Assembly (NCBI GenBank): GCA_965178125.1
Contig: OZ237738.1
Location: forward strand, 1,591,334-1,655,333
Length of the DNA: 64,000 nucleotides
Direction: 5' to 3'
From: Bilabrum cf. latius
Lineage: Eukaryota; Bigyra: Bicosoecida; Bigyra; Bicosoecida
Of the stretch, positions 1 through 10,584 are shown one piece after another. The notes under the pieces are model-generated. The model searched no databases, was not told the origin of the DNA, and worked only from the letters and a program-made list of their open reading frames with translations. The position numbers and the translations under genes are program-made. Numbering within the stretch: the first letter of the stretch is position 1; every line of letters begins with the position of its first letter.

Positions 1-3000
1 GTCCTCCAGCCGAGGCCGAGCAGGGGGGCTTCCCATCCTGTCTAGGCCCCACCCCAATCGGGGTGAGCCCTGGGGAGCCACCGATGACGTGGGTGTCTCG
101 AGTCGCATGGAAGTGGTGCGCAGCCTGGCTCTAGCCTCAGCCATCGTGCGCTCAGCTGCTTCAATCTCGGCAGATGAAATCGGCTTGCGGGGGCTTTTTG
201 TGTCAGGGCTACTGGGGCTGAGTGGCTCCGTTTGAAGCCTGCCCCTCTGGCTGGAAGGGCTCCCCGTCGGGCTACCGGTTGCAGCCATGAGGGCCCGCCG
301 GAGAGAGACCTGGGCCTCGTGCAGGCGATACGCCAGCGCTGCGTCCCCGCCTGCAGCCCGCACAAGAGCGGGGTCCATGTCCGGAAATGCTGAGGCCACG
401 TCAGTCAGCGGAGTCAGCGGGGACCCAGCTGACATGTGGCCGACGCGCAGCGGGGCAGGTGGCTGGGCGCGGTCTGCCAGAGACTCGTGCGTGTCGTCCT
501 TCTTGGAGCTCTACCTTCCTAGTTCGGAGACATGGTTGTCTTCACCGGATCGGTAAGCTCTCGTTGTATCGCGCCGACCTACGGCCTTTCCGGCGTCTGC
601 GTGTACGCCTTCAGCGCCGTCAGTTGCAGGCTACGACGAGCTGCCGTCCTCTGCCGGATCACGATCGCTGGTATGGCCAGTTGACATGTCGTCTTGTCGA
701 GCGGGGGGTGTCTTCGAGGTGCTTACCTCCTCCTTCTGCTTGCTGTCCCTGTCCTGTCCGCCTCCCCCTTCGCTCTCCTTCGCACTGTTTGATTCCTTGC
801 GCAGAGCCCCGGCCTCGCGCTCCTCATCGGAGGAATCCACATCGATGTCGAACGATTCCGACTGCTGCGTGACCCGCTCATGGCCTACTTCTTCACCTAG
901 ATCATCGTCTGCAGAAGGCTTGCTCTGCTTCGGCACCGCCTCTTGTGCCCCGCTGGGCCCCAGATCCACTCCGCCTCGACGAGCGGTACGTCGAGCGGCC
1001 AGAAGGACCTGTGCGGATTCAAGGGTGCTCGCGACGGCATCCAGCGGTGCCGCAGCTGTGCCACCCCCAGGCCTTTCCCCAGCGGCGACATCTCTCCACT
1101 CAACTAGGTGCTGCACCAGCTTAACTCGGCTTGGGGTGTCCAGCGGAGTGTCCTGATCGGACCGGCTCGCAGGGGCAAGTGCAAGATGGGCCGCCCTGGC
1201 AGCAGACACGATTTTATCCCTCTGTCCGTGATCAAGCTGAGACCCAGCGACTGCCCCCAACGCGGGCTCATCCTCTACTTGGTCCACCCACTTCCTGAGG
1301 GCAAGGACCCTCCCAGCCCAGTCATCGGGGAGGGGCGAATTGGGGCGGCGATAAGCCACGTGCTGGATGTCCTCTTCTTTAGAAGCCGGCCACGGCCTCT
1401 CCTCCAACGATGACTTGTCTGAGTCCCTGCTCTGCACGGACGCCACATCGATGTCCATGTCGCTGTCGTGGTAACTCGACCTATGCCCGGTACTGCGCTT
1501 GTCACCCGCAACACCCTTGTCTTGCTACCTAGCTTGCTTCGTCTCTGTATTCGTTTCTCGGTTCCCGGACAACCCCTGGATGGGAGACTGCAATTGCTGC
1601 AGGGCCCGCAAAGCTTCTTGCATCGAGGAACGCAATCGAGCGCGATCCGGGTCGGGTTCTTCCTGGTCCCCTTTCAATGCCTGCTCGGACTCAGGAGCAG
1701 CTGTGGCAGGACTCGCTGGACTGCGTGCATCTGAGCTCCAGGGCGCAGGTGTTGCTGCAGCAGCTTGGCCAGCCTCGCCATGGGGCTGGCCACCCGGCAA
1801 TGCCGCTGTTTGATCTGCGACTCCCTCCAATTCCTGCCTGCGCGCCCGAAGCATCTCCAGCGCTTTCTCAGCCGCGTCGATGCCCTAGAGCACCTCGGTG
1901 GAGGCCTGTCCTGCTGCCTTGGAGTCCAACCCACGCGGCTTGAGGCCAAGCCCATGCACGCCTGTCGGAGCCTTAGTGCGACCGATGCCGGCCAAAGGCG
2001 ACATGAAATTGCGAGACGGCATGCGCTTCATGCCGCTTGCGATGCCACCACTAGCGGGCACTTGCTGCGGGCCCAGTAGTGGAGACCGAGTGGGCGAGAG
2101 GGCAGCCGCCACGCGCGCCTACTCGGGTGACTTGCTGGCGATCAGCTGTGCCTTGGCTTGCAGAGCAGCCAGGGCTGCACTCCCATCGTCCTCGTCGTCA
2201 TCGCCCCCATCTCCCCCGTCTGAGCCAAGAGAGGCAATGGAGCTGTCCTAGGAGTCAAGCCTGCTCTTGCGTAACGAGCGGGCCTAGTGCCGACCGTCAG
2301 CAGCGGTCCCTCCTCGATGTGAATTCGATTTCGGCCGAGTATCGAGCCGTGCACCCGCTGTCTCCTCGTCATCTGAGTCTTGCATCAAGCGGTCCAACAC
2401 GGAAGTGCTGCTGCCTGGCCGTGTTGCCCTTGGGCTGCCCGCCACCGAGATGCCAGCAGCCCCATACGAGCGGAGGATGCCTCGCGGAGGGCGCCCTCCA
2501 GCTGCTCTGAAGCCCTGGCTCCGGGGGGCCTTCCCCACACTCCACTCGCCTTCCTCGCTGCTGGCATCGCCCTGGTCTGCCCCGCCCTCACTGGGCCCCA
2601 ATCCTGCGAAGGTCACGCTGCTTCGCCCTCTGCCCCTGCGGTTGCCTCTGCCCTCGCTTGTTGTTCCTTGTGTCCCTTTAGATGAGGGCGACTACCCTCC
2701 CACGCCAAGATCGTCCTCTTCTTCTACCTCCCGCAACGATGCATCGTCATCGTCGCTGCTGTCGCCAGACCAACCGGCAGACACGGTTCCCCCGCTGCCA
2801 CCATCCTCGGCATCCCCGCTGGCCTCCCTGCCTGCCTCCTGGAGGGCAGCGCGGAATGCCTCTGGCCTCCCCACTGGGCCGACCCCGTCCCTCCACGGGT
2901 GCTTCTGACCGAGCCAGTGCAGGGGCTTGGCCTCCTCGATGTCTTTGATCGAGGCCCCCGGGGAGAGCGCCCCCCCGAGGGGAGATCCCGTGCCAGATGG

Positions 3001-4452
3001 TCCCACCGCGAAGGACTTGGCTCGGCCCAGCACACGTTTGCGAGCGCCCCCGGAGGCCCTATTCTTGCTTAATGCTTTTCGCTTGCTAGCTTTGGAACTG
3101 GATTCTTTGCCTGTTCCTTCATTGGAGCTTCGCCGCTTGCTGCCCTTGCCCTTCGCCTTGACCTTGCTGGATTTTCTGACATCAGCTCCTCTCTAGCGAT
3201 TCGGAGGTGGAGGGGGTTTTCGCGAGCTGTCATTCACTCGTGATCCTTTTCCCCTTTTCTTGCTTCCTCCATGTCCGCTGGGCAGCATCGTCCCTCGTCT
3301 GGACTTGCCTCCCTTGCCACCAGCACGACCACTGCTGGACCACTTGCTCCGCCCCGTGACACCGTGATCCACCATGGACCCATCGCTATCCTCATTTTTA
3401 TCGCCACCAGCATCGTTTCCATCGTCACCCCCGTCGCTCTCCGGCCCTGACGCCCCGCTGCCATCCTCATTCCCATCCTCCTCCACAGCCTGGTCTCTGT
3501 CCAAGTCGTCCTCCTCGTCCTGCTACTCGGGCAGACCCAGCGCCCTCCTCCTCTTGGCCTCCCGCAGCCGCTTGGCGTCCTCCTCCAGGCTGCTTACTGC
3601 CTGCTGGGCGGCGGCTTTGACCCGCAGTGCAGTGCCCCTGCGCTTGGACGAGGACCTGAAGGGGCCAGCCACGCCTCCCAGAGCAGAGGTGCGGCCCAGG
3701 CCCAGCTCCCCGATGGGAGCGGCGGTGCTAGGGGGGGTAACTCCAGAGTAGGTGGAGTGGCGCTTGCTTCCCCGCTGCGCCATGGACCGCTGCAGCTGCT
3801 CCTCGCTAAGCTCGCCTTCCTCCCCACTGGCACTGGCACTGGCACTGGCACCCACATGGAACCGCTGCTCGCCCACCATACCGTGCCGACGGGCGCGGCC
3901 GGCGGGGGCTGCGGGTGCCCTGCGCGGCACCCGAGCTCCGCTTGAACCGACAGCACGTCGTAGCCGAGGTGCAGACTGCGATGCACTGCCGCCAACACGG
4001 GCAGACAGGTGAGGAGGGAGCGTCGGTGGCCGTCGACCACCCACCCGAACGCTTGGCGGTCCAGAACCAGGCCCCGGGGGCGACGGCGGTTCATCCGGGG
4101 CTTCAAGATCGCTAGTTGGCTCACTCAGCTCGTCAGATTCAAGCTCCGGAGAGGATAGCGGCGGTTCGGAACCGAATTCGTCCGGCTCAGATGCTGGTGC
4201 GTCCTCTTCCGGAGGAGGAGGAGGCAGACTACCATCTGAATCGGAATCATCGGAGCTATACTAACTAGATGCATCCATTGGGTCATTTGGCAATGACTCT
4301 GGGATGCTGATGTCGTCTGGAACGCCTTCTCCAGGCTCGCTCCTTAAATGGTCCCCATCTTCGGATGGAGGCGACGGTGGCATCACATTTGAGTACGTAC
4401 TAGGTTCCCGCGCATGCGGATCTTCGGGGAGGTCCATCTCCTCACCCTGCAT
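1..4452 (-). CDS. Giant disordered acidic/Ser-rich protein, C-terminus beyond window edge
   Basis: One continuous minus-strand frame, with TAG read as glutamine, runs from the first in-frame ATG (4450-4452) to base 1 with no TAA or TGA. The nearest upstream in-frame stop is TGA at 4549-4551. About 1,484 codons lie in the window and the stop is off the left edge. The product is low complexity: an N-terminal Pro/Ser/Asp/Glu part, a basic Lys/Ser/Arg part near 3100-3330 in DNA coordinates, several Asp/Glu runs, and a somewhat more ordered stretch near 1260-1400 containing 'RVLALRKWVDQVED'. No known domain is recognised. At least six TAG codons are used (for example 631-633, 1525-1527, 4261-4263). 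No intron is needed. It is divergent from fumarase with a 166-bp spacer. Nuclear localisation is only a guess from its acidic and basic composition. Confidence 0.75.
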
Positions 4453-4618
4453 GCCAGCTAATCCGATCACCAAACGGCAAGTGTGGAGTGTGGTCGCTCG
4501 TCGACTCGCTTCTGTTCGCACCGAACCCCCAAATGGCGCCGCGCGTGATCAGCGGAACCAATGCGCTGGTGCGCCAAGGTCCTGCGCATCCTAGCTAGAC
4601 GTAGCATAGTATCATAGC

Positions 4619-6344
4619 ATGCTGCGATCGGCCCGCCGAGTTCTTGCAACTGGTACCGCTGGCACGTTGGGTGCGCTAAGCTCGGCTGGATTTGCTCGGG
4701 TGGCCCTGATGACCAGATTGCCAGCTGCCGGTGTTGGTCTGTTCGCCAAGCGTGACGTACACTCGTCTGTTTCATCTGGTGGTGATATCCGAGTGGAAAA
4801 AGACACGATGGGGGAGTTGCAGGTCCCCGCTGATAGGCTTTGGGGCGCGCAAACCCAGCGATCTTTGATGAACTTCAAGATTGGTGATGCCCCGGACCGC
4901 ATGCCCGTTGAGGTGATTCGCGGTGAGAGGATTGGGCTCTAAGTATTATGCGTCATCATTTTTATTAGCTTGTTTGGTCGTGCGACCCCATTCGATCGAG
5001 CACTCGCGTGCTATGCGCCGTCGTGGCACAAGCAAAGATTTACCGAAGGACCGCCGAATGGTAGCGTTCCGCGACCTCGCAGGGTTTGGCGTCTTGAAGA
5101 AGTCGGCTGCCATCGTGAATATGAGGTACGGCCGCCTGGAAGGCGAGGTGGGCGAGGCCATCGTGAAGGCCTGCGACGAGGTAATCGAGGGCAAGCTGGA
5201 CGACCACTTCCCTCTGGTGACCTTCCAGACCGGGTCGGGCACCCAGTCCAACATGAACTCCAACGAGGTCATCGCTAACCGTGCGATCCAGATGCTGGGT
5301 GGAGAGCTGGGCAGCAAGAGCCCCGTGCATCCGAACGACCACGTCAACATGGGCATGAGCTCCAACGACTCGTACCCCACGGCCATGCACATCGCCGCCG
5401 CCCTAGAGGTCACGCACAGGACACTCCCCGGCCTCAAGTAGCTGCACGCGAGCCTCAAGGCCAAGGCCGACGAGTGGAAGGACATCATCAAGATCGGCCG
5501 CACGCACACCCAGGACGCGACCCCCCTCACGCTGGGCCAGGAGTTCGGCGGGTACGTGCAGCAGCTCGAGTACTCGATCGCGAGGATCGAGGCAGCCATG
5601 CCCCGCATGCTGCTGCTGGCACAGGGAGGCACGGCCGTGGGCACTGGCCTCAACAGCGTGGAGGGATTCGACGTTGACATCGCCTCGCAGATCGCCAAGG
5701 AGACGGGCCTGGCCTTCGAGACGGCCCCCAACAAGTTCGAGGCACTGGCCGCTCACGACTCATTCGTGGAGATGAGCGGCGCCCTCAACACCGTGGCGGC
5801 CTCGCTGATGAAGATCGCCAACGACATCCGGTTCCTGGGAAGCGGGCCGCGCTGCGGGCTGGGCGAGCTGTCTCTGCCTGAGAATGAGCCCGGGTCCAGC
5901 ATCATGCCGGGCAAGGTGAACCCCACGCAGTGCGAGGCCATGACCATGGTGTGCGCGCAGGTCATGGGCAACAACGTGGCCATCACGGTAAGCGGTTCCA
6001 ACGGGCACTTTGAGCTGAACGTGTTCAAGCCCGTCATGGCGTACAACCTGCTGCAGTCCGCCAGGCTGATCGGAGACTCGTGCGTGTCCTTCGCCGAGCG
6101 CTGCGTGGACGGGATCGAGCCCAACAAGGAGCGGATCGACGCGCTCCTCAACGAGAGCCTCATGCTCGTGACCGCACTCAACCCGTACATCGGGTACGAC
6201 AAGGCCGCGGCCGCCGCCAAGAAAGCCCACAAGGAGGGCACCACGCTCAAGGAGGCGGCCCTGTCGCTGGAGTACCTCACGGAGGCAGAGTTTGACGAGT
6301 GGGTCAGGCCCGAGAAGATGATCGGGCCCTCCAAGCGGGAGTGA
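4619..6344 (+). CDS. FH: Fumarate hydratase class II, mitochondrial
   Basis: Catalyses fumarate to L-malate in the TCA cycle. Two exons, 4619-4922 and 5083-6344, joined over a 160-bp GT-AG intron in phase 1. Splicing restores '[16 protein letters not shown]', the normal class II sequence, for 521 aa. Residues 1 to about 45 are Arg/Ala/Ser-rich without acidic residues, which suits a mitochondrial presequence. Visible family motifs are [26 protein letters not shown] and the fumarase/aspartase signature [13 protein letters not shown] near residue 372. One in-frame TAG (5439-5441) lies in the variable 'LPGLK-x-LHASL' helix and is read as Gln. Stop is TGA. The length matches mitochondrial fumarases. 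Only the exact presequence cleavage point is uncertain. Confidence 0.95.
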
Positions 6345-6478
6345 ACGAGGAGGTGCCTTCGGGGCGGATACGGATGCTCTGGGCGCTGGGTCATTGAACA
6401 GGATGTGCCTGCAGATTCATGCATGCTGAAAGGGCATCCACATTCCGATCGGTAGTCTGCTATGCCATGCCATTCATA

Positions 6479-7618
6479 TCAGGTGCCTGCTCCCGAGGCT
6501 GAGTGTTCCTTGCCTGCGCTTGCGCCTGCCTATGCTGCTGCTGCTGCTGCTTCCTCCGCCGATCCCGTCGCCTCGCCCGCCCCCTCTGCATTGCTTTCCA
6601 GCAGGGACACCACATCCCCTAGGCAATCGCACACGAAGCTAGGCATCTCCCCCCTCGCCCCGTCGCCCTCTCTCCCGGGTGTACCTGCCTTGGCCCTGAG
6701 CCCCTCCACCTCGGCCTGGGTCGAGATGCCAGTCAGCACAAGCAGGGACTGCATCCCCAGGTCCCTCGCCTGGTTGCCGAACAGAATGTCCGTGTTCAGC
6801 CGATCTCCCACCATCAGGGCAGTCGCCGGATCCACCCCCGCGTGTTCCTTGAGCAGCCCCAGCAGCGCGGGGGAGGGCTTCCCGGCGACTGCCTCGGGGG
6901 GGCGCCCTGCACCTGCCGCCACCGCCGCCAGCACCGCACCTGCGCCCGGCAGCAGCGTGTCCTTGGCCGGGAACGTGGAATCTCCGTTGGTCGCAAAGAA
7001 CCTGACGCCCGGTTTGCGAGCCAACGCAGAGGCCCTCGCGATCTTGGCGTACGACGCCTGCGTGTCCAGGCCAACCACCACGGCCTTGACGTCGCCCAGT
7101 GCATCCAGAGAGTCCGCCGTGAACTCGTCCATGTTGAACGGCGCAAGGGAATCTGTTTGGCCTATCGTTTCGAAGCCTTCGGCTTTCAGCTCTTCGTGCA
7201 GGCCCTCCTCACCTACCACATACACCAGCGAGCCTGGAGATACGCCTTTCGACTGAAGGAGTTTGGCCGCCGCGAACGCGCTACCGAATATGGCAGTTTC
7301 CGCCACGTCGATACCAAGAACATCCTTCACTTTGTGGACGTACGCAGATCGCGACTTTGTCGAATTGTTTGTCAGAAGAACTACCTGCTTGCCAGCCCTC
7401 TGCAGCTTGAGGATAGCCTCTGCCGATCCCGGAATGGGCGTTTTTCCGCGCCACAGGACGCCATCACAGTCGAGAAGTATTGATTTACGTGAATGCAAGC
7501 ATTTTGATAAAGCCGCTTTACCTTTTGATGTTCCCGTGCGGCTGCCGGCCGGAACTCCTAGCTCGAGCGAGGCAATAGCGGCCATTTTTCTACTTAAAAG
7601 ACAATTTGAAATCCGCAA
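6479..7618 (-). CDS. HAD-superfamily phosphatase, phosphoglycolate/4-nitrophenylphosphatase type
   Basis: A 379-aa HAD hydrolase of subclass IIA (PGP/PDXP/NagD group). These enzymes dephosphorylate small phosphometabolites such as 2-phosphoglycolate. Motif I is 'LLDCDGVLWRG' with the nucleophile and acid Asp pair, motif II 'VVLLTNNSTKSR', the motif III Lys is in 'AVAGKPSPALLG', and motif IV is 'MVGDRLNTDILFGNQ'. A TAG at 6530-6532, read as Gln, extends the Ala-rich C-terminus to TGA at 6479-6481. The N-terminal ~35 residues are basic and Ser-rich and could be a targeting sequence; a second ATG at codon 12 is an alternative start. It is convergent with fumarase, 134 bp apart. The exact substrate cannot be told from sequence. 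Confidence 0.9.
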
Positions 7619-7778
7619 CGTACTCCACGCAATCGAATTGACTCGATTCTACCGAAAGACCGCGTGATACATCCAAATCTGGTCGCCCCGAGCTGCCAAC
7701 AGCGAAAATAGCGAATGATCCGGAGTAGCACTAAACGCTCTTGCCGAAGGCACAGGTAGAAAGTCGCGGGCGGGAAGC

Positions 7779-8054
7779 ATGATGGATGTAGTCCGTAGCG
7801 CTACATTTTTCTTGCCTGATGGCCTTGACGCCGCAATCTACGTGATTGTATTTGCTTTGATGGTGCGAACCAAGCTTTGTAGCGGGCGATCCATCCCGTG
7901 CAATGAGCCCAGCCAACTATGCCCCCCCCGACCTTTTTCCTTTGCCCCATTGCAGGTATTTCATGCATTAGCTTTGGTGGTATGGGTCGTTTTGGCGGTA
8001 CGCGAGGGAATGCAGCCTCCGAAGATCCGCAAGCCTGCTAGGTTCCAGCGATGA
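7779..8054 (+). CDS. Small single-pass membrane protein (hypothetical, 60 aa)
   Basis: Proposed two-exon gene: 7779-7862 and 7956-8054, with a 93-bp GT-AG intron in phase 0 that follows an ATG codon and ends in a pyrimidine-rich tract and GCAG. The spliced product has one long hydrophobic segment spanning the junction (roughly residues 17-45, 'AIYVIVFALM' then 'VFHALALVVWVVLAV') and a short basic tail 'REGMQPPKIRKPARFQR'. Stop is TGA. The intron length is a multiple of three and has no stop, so an unspliced 91-aa product is also possible. The family is not recognised; size and layout resemble small ER or mitochondrial membrane subunits. Support comes from the intact frame, the splice consensus and the placement of the hydrophobic span. 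Confidence 0.45.
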   Translation: MMDVVRSATFFLPDGLDAAIYVIVFALMVRTKLCSGRSIPCNEPSQLCPPRPFSFAPLQVFHALALVVWVVLAVREGMQPPKIRKPARFQR

Positions 8055-8176
8055 CAGCTCCTAAAAGTGTTAATGGACAAACTATTCCAGGAGTCTTATT
8101 CATGACAGGAGTCTTCTAAATGATACCATGAGAAATTTACACAACAGAACGCCCCCAAGCAGGCCAAGCGTGCAGC

Positions 8177-10464
8177 TCACCCGATCAGCTGGCGGCTCGA
8201 ATCCGACACGGTTGTACCGGCGGCACTGTCGATCCGTTCGAGCGCCTCCGGCCGCAATTCCCTCTGGCTTAGCACGTTACGAGAGGACGTCGCCCTGGAC
8301 TGATGCCTAAGCTTGCTGATTCGCTCCCATTCCGCCCCTCCCACCGCCGCCTCCACGACCCTCTCCTCCGTGGGCCCGATCGCGACTGCCTTGGAGGCCG
8401 CATGTGCCATGGCATGCGCCACCGACGTGATAGCCACTGGCTTAAACCGGAGACACATGGCCAGGGCAGCGCTCACCGCTAGTCCTTCCCCCAGCAGGCT
8501 GTTGGTCCAGTCCTGCCGCCACGACAGCTGCGTCAGCTGCACGATGAAGAACACGGTGGGCGCCAGCAAGAAGGCGAGCACGGCGGATCGCAGCCATGCA
8601 TACCCGTACACGCTCTCCATGTACAGGGCCGCCTCGTCTGCCCACTGGGGATAGTCTCCCAGCACCCCCCGCAGGGTGGTCACGGAGAAATTGATGGTCA
8701 CCAGCACGCCCAGCATCGTCAGGCTCTGAACCACGTACACGCCCAGGCTGAGCCCAACGCAGGAAGAAGCCAGCGGGTCGCAGCTCAGCGTGGCAGCGGC
8801 AATAGAGAAGTGCAGTATGGCCGCAATGAGCACGCCCAGCCACGTGCGCCACTATAGGTCAACGGATATGATGCGCCAGCCCAACCCCAGCAGCAGCATG
8901 GCCACCATCATGACCGTGTCGCCCAGCCGCCACACCAGCACGGCCACGGTGCGCCTCCATCCCTTGGCCTCACCCGTCTCGCCCCAGTGCTCGAATTGCC
9001 CCGCTCGCAGCCCGGCGCCCACGCCCCGCAGCAGTACTGCCATCAGGATCACCACATGCATTCGTGTGATGAGTGCACCCACCACGGGCAGCGCCTGAGG
9101 CCCCTCCCCCTCCCCTTCCCCATCCGCCTGCTGCTCCTGCTGCCCTCCCTACCCCTAGTCCTAGCCCTAGCTGCTTCCCCCTTCGCCCGACTCTCCCTAC
9201 CCTTCAGAACCCTACGTGCCCTCCCCTGCCCCGCTAGCCGGGCCGGACCCACCCGAAGCGAGCCCGTCCGACTCGGCAAGTATCACCCGCCCCTGCCTGC
9301 TCTCGGCCAATGGCCTCCTGTCTATGCTACCGCCGCCACTGCCGCCCTCTCCCTCCCCCTCCCCCTCTCCCTCGCCACCAGCCTCTTCCCCTCCCCCCTG
9401 TAAATACCTCCTGGCTACCTTGGCTCGGATCTCCATGGCCTCCATCTGCAGATGGGCAGCCACACCCATGCGCCAGTAGCGGTGCACTATGCGCCCCACG
9501 TCCAGCCAGCCGCCGGGCCCCAGCAGCAGCCACACCCCGTAGCACGCGCCCAGCACGAGCAGCACAGCAGAGGACAGCCCATACACGAGCGGCAAAGGAG
9601 TCATCTAGAGAGGAAGCCGCCGATGCCGGTCTCCCCACCACCCCCCAGAGGGCCTCTCTACGAGGATGCTGCCCCACACCCTGGCACTCTCCTCGTCCGG
9701 CGACGGCCGAGACTAGCGAGACAGGCCCCCGCCAGCGAGCGTACTGCGAGGGTCTGGGAGCGGTGTCGAGCTGGGAGACGGCTGTTCGGACCCGCCGGGC
9801 GAAACATTATTGTCCAAAGTGGTCCGATCTTGCCCGGTTGCGTTCTGGCTGCCTGGTGGCAGATAGGTCCAGTTGAACGGCGGCAGCACGTCCTGGGAGG
9901 TCGAGGCCTCCACGCCGCCACAAATAACCACAGAAATAGAAAGTCTATGCTCCTACGGTACGAGCACGCTGAATTCGCGCAAGCTCTCTTGGCCTTGCAA
10001 ACGCTGTGAGGACCGATGGCGTGGAATTGGCGCAACGTTGGGCAGTGATATGCATGCCAAGGGGGCGGCCAAAGGGGGCTAGAACGACGCCAGTCGCCTT
10101 ACCAATAATGTTGGAGCTCTACACAGGTATTCTGTGGAAGCTGTTCTAAGAAAGACCTCCTGTAGCAGATCGAACCACGCAAGAGCAGGGTGTGCGACCA
10201 AGGCCACGTTCGCGTCCGGCGGCTGCGGGGCGGGATTGCATGAGAAGTTTGCAGGTAGAATGTGTGTGCATGCACACTATGATAAGCACCTGCAGCGCTA
10301 ATCTTCCTTACATCCACTGATATTCTGCCCGAAATAGTCGTTGTCCGCTCTACCCCAAAACTCGACGCAATCGTAGCATACCCATATCCGCTTCCCCTGA
10401 CATCAACGTCAATCTGACTATTACAAAGTTGTATCAATAAAAGGAGGTAAACGCTTCCCCGCAT
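8177..10464 (-). CDS. Seven-TM protein with luminal N-domain, GPR180/TMEM145-like
   Basis: Two exons, 10312-10464 and 8177-10222, around an 89-bp GT-AG intron in phase 0, giving 732 aa. The N-terminus 'MRGSVYLLLLIQLCNSQ' is a signal peptide. A luminal domain follows, with sequons NWT and NAT, and then seven hydrophobic spans. The first is 'LPLVYGLSSAVLLVLG', followed by a long Gln/Glu/Gly linker; another is 'GDTVMMVAMLLLGLGW', and the seventh lies near 'LAVSAALAMCLRF'. This topology, and the spacing between the His-containing second span and the 'LLLGLGW' third span, recall the PF10192 family (GPR180, TMEM145) and the wider GOST group. The linker carries six TAG codons between 9149 and 9214; another at 8852-8854 joins spans 3 and 4. 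Stop is TGA. A search with the 7-TM part would settle the family. Confidence 0.6.
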
Positions 10465-10584
10465 TTCCGTTTTTTCGTGGTTCTGAAAAGTCCATGAAGC
10501 TTGCAATATCGAACGTTCGAAATCCGGTTTGAATCCTGAAGTAGCGTTGCATTGGAGGAAACAGTTCACAAACTGGGTAATAGG

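Noticed and set aside
7731-7916. Minus-strand frame overlapping the small membrane protein
   Set aside because: It lacks hydrophobic or conserved segments, while the plus strand gives a splice-consistent membrane protein.
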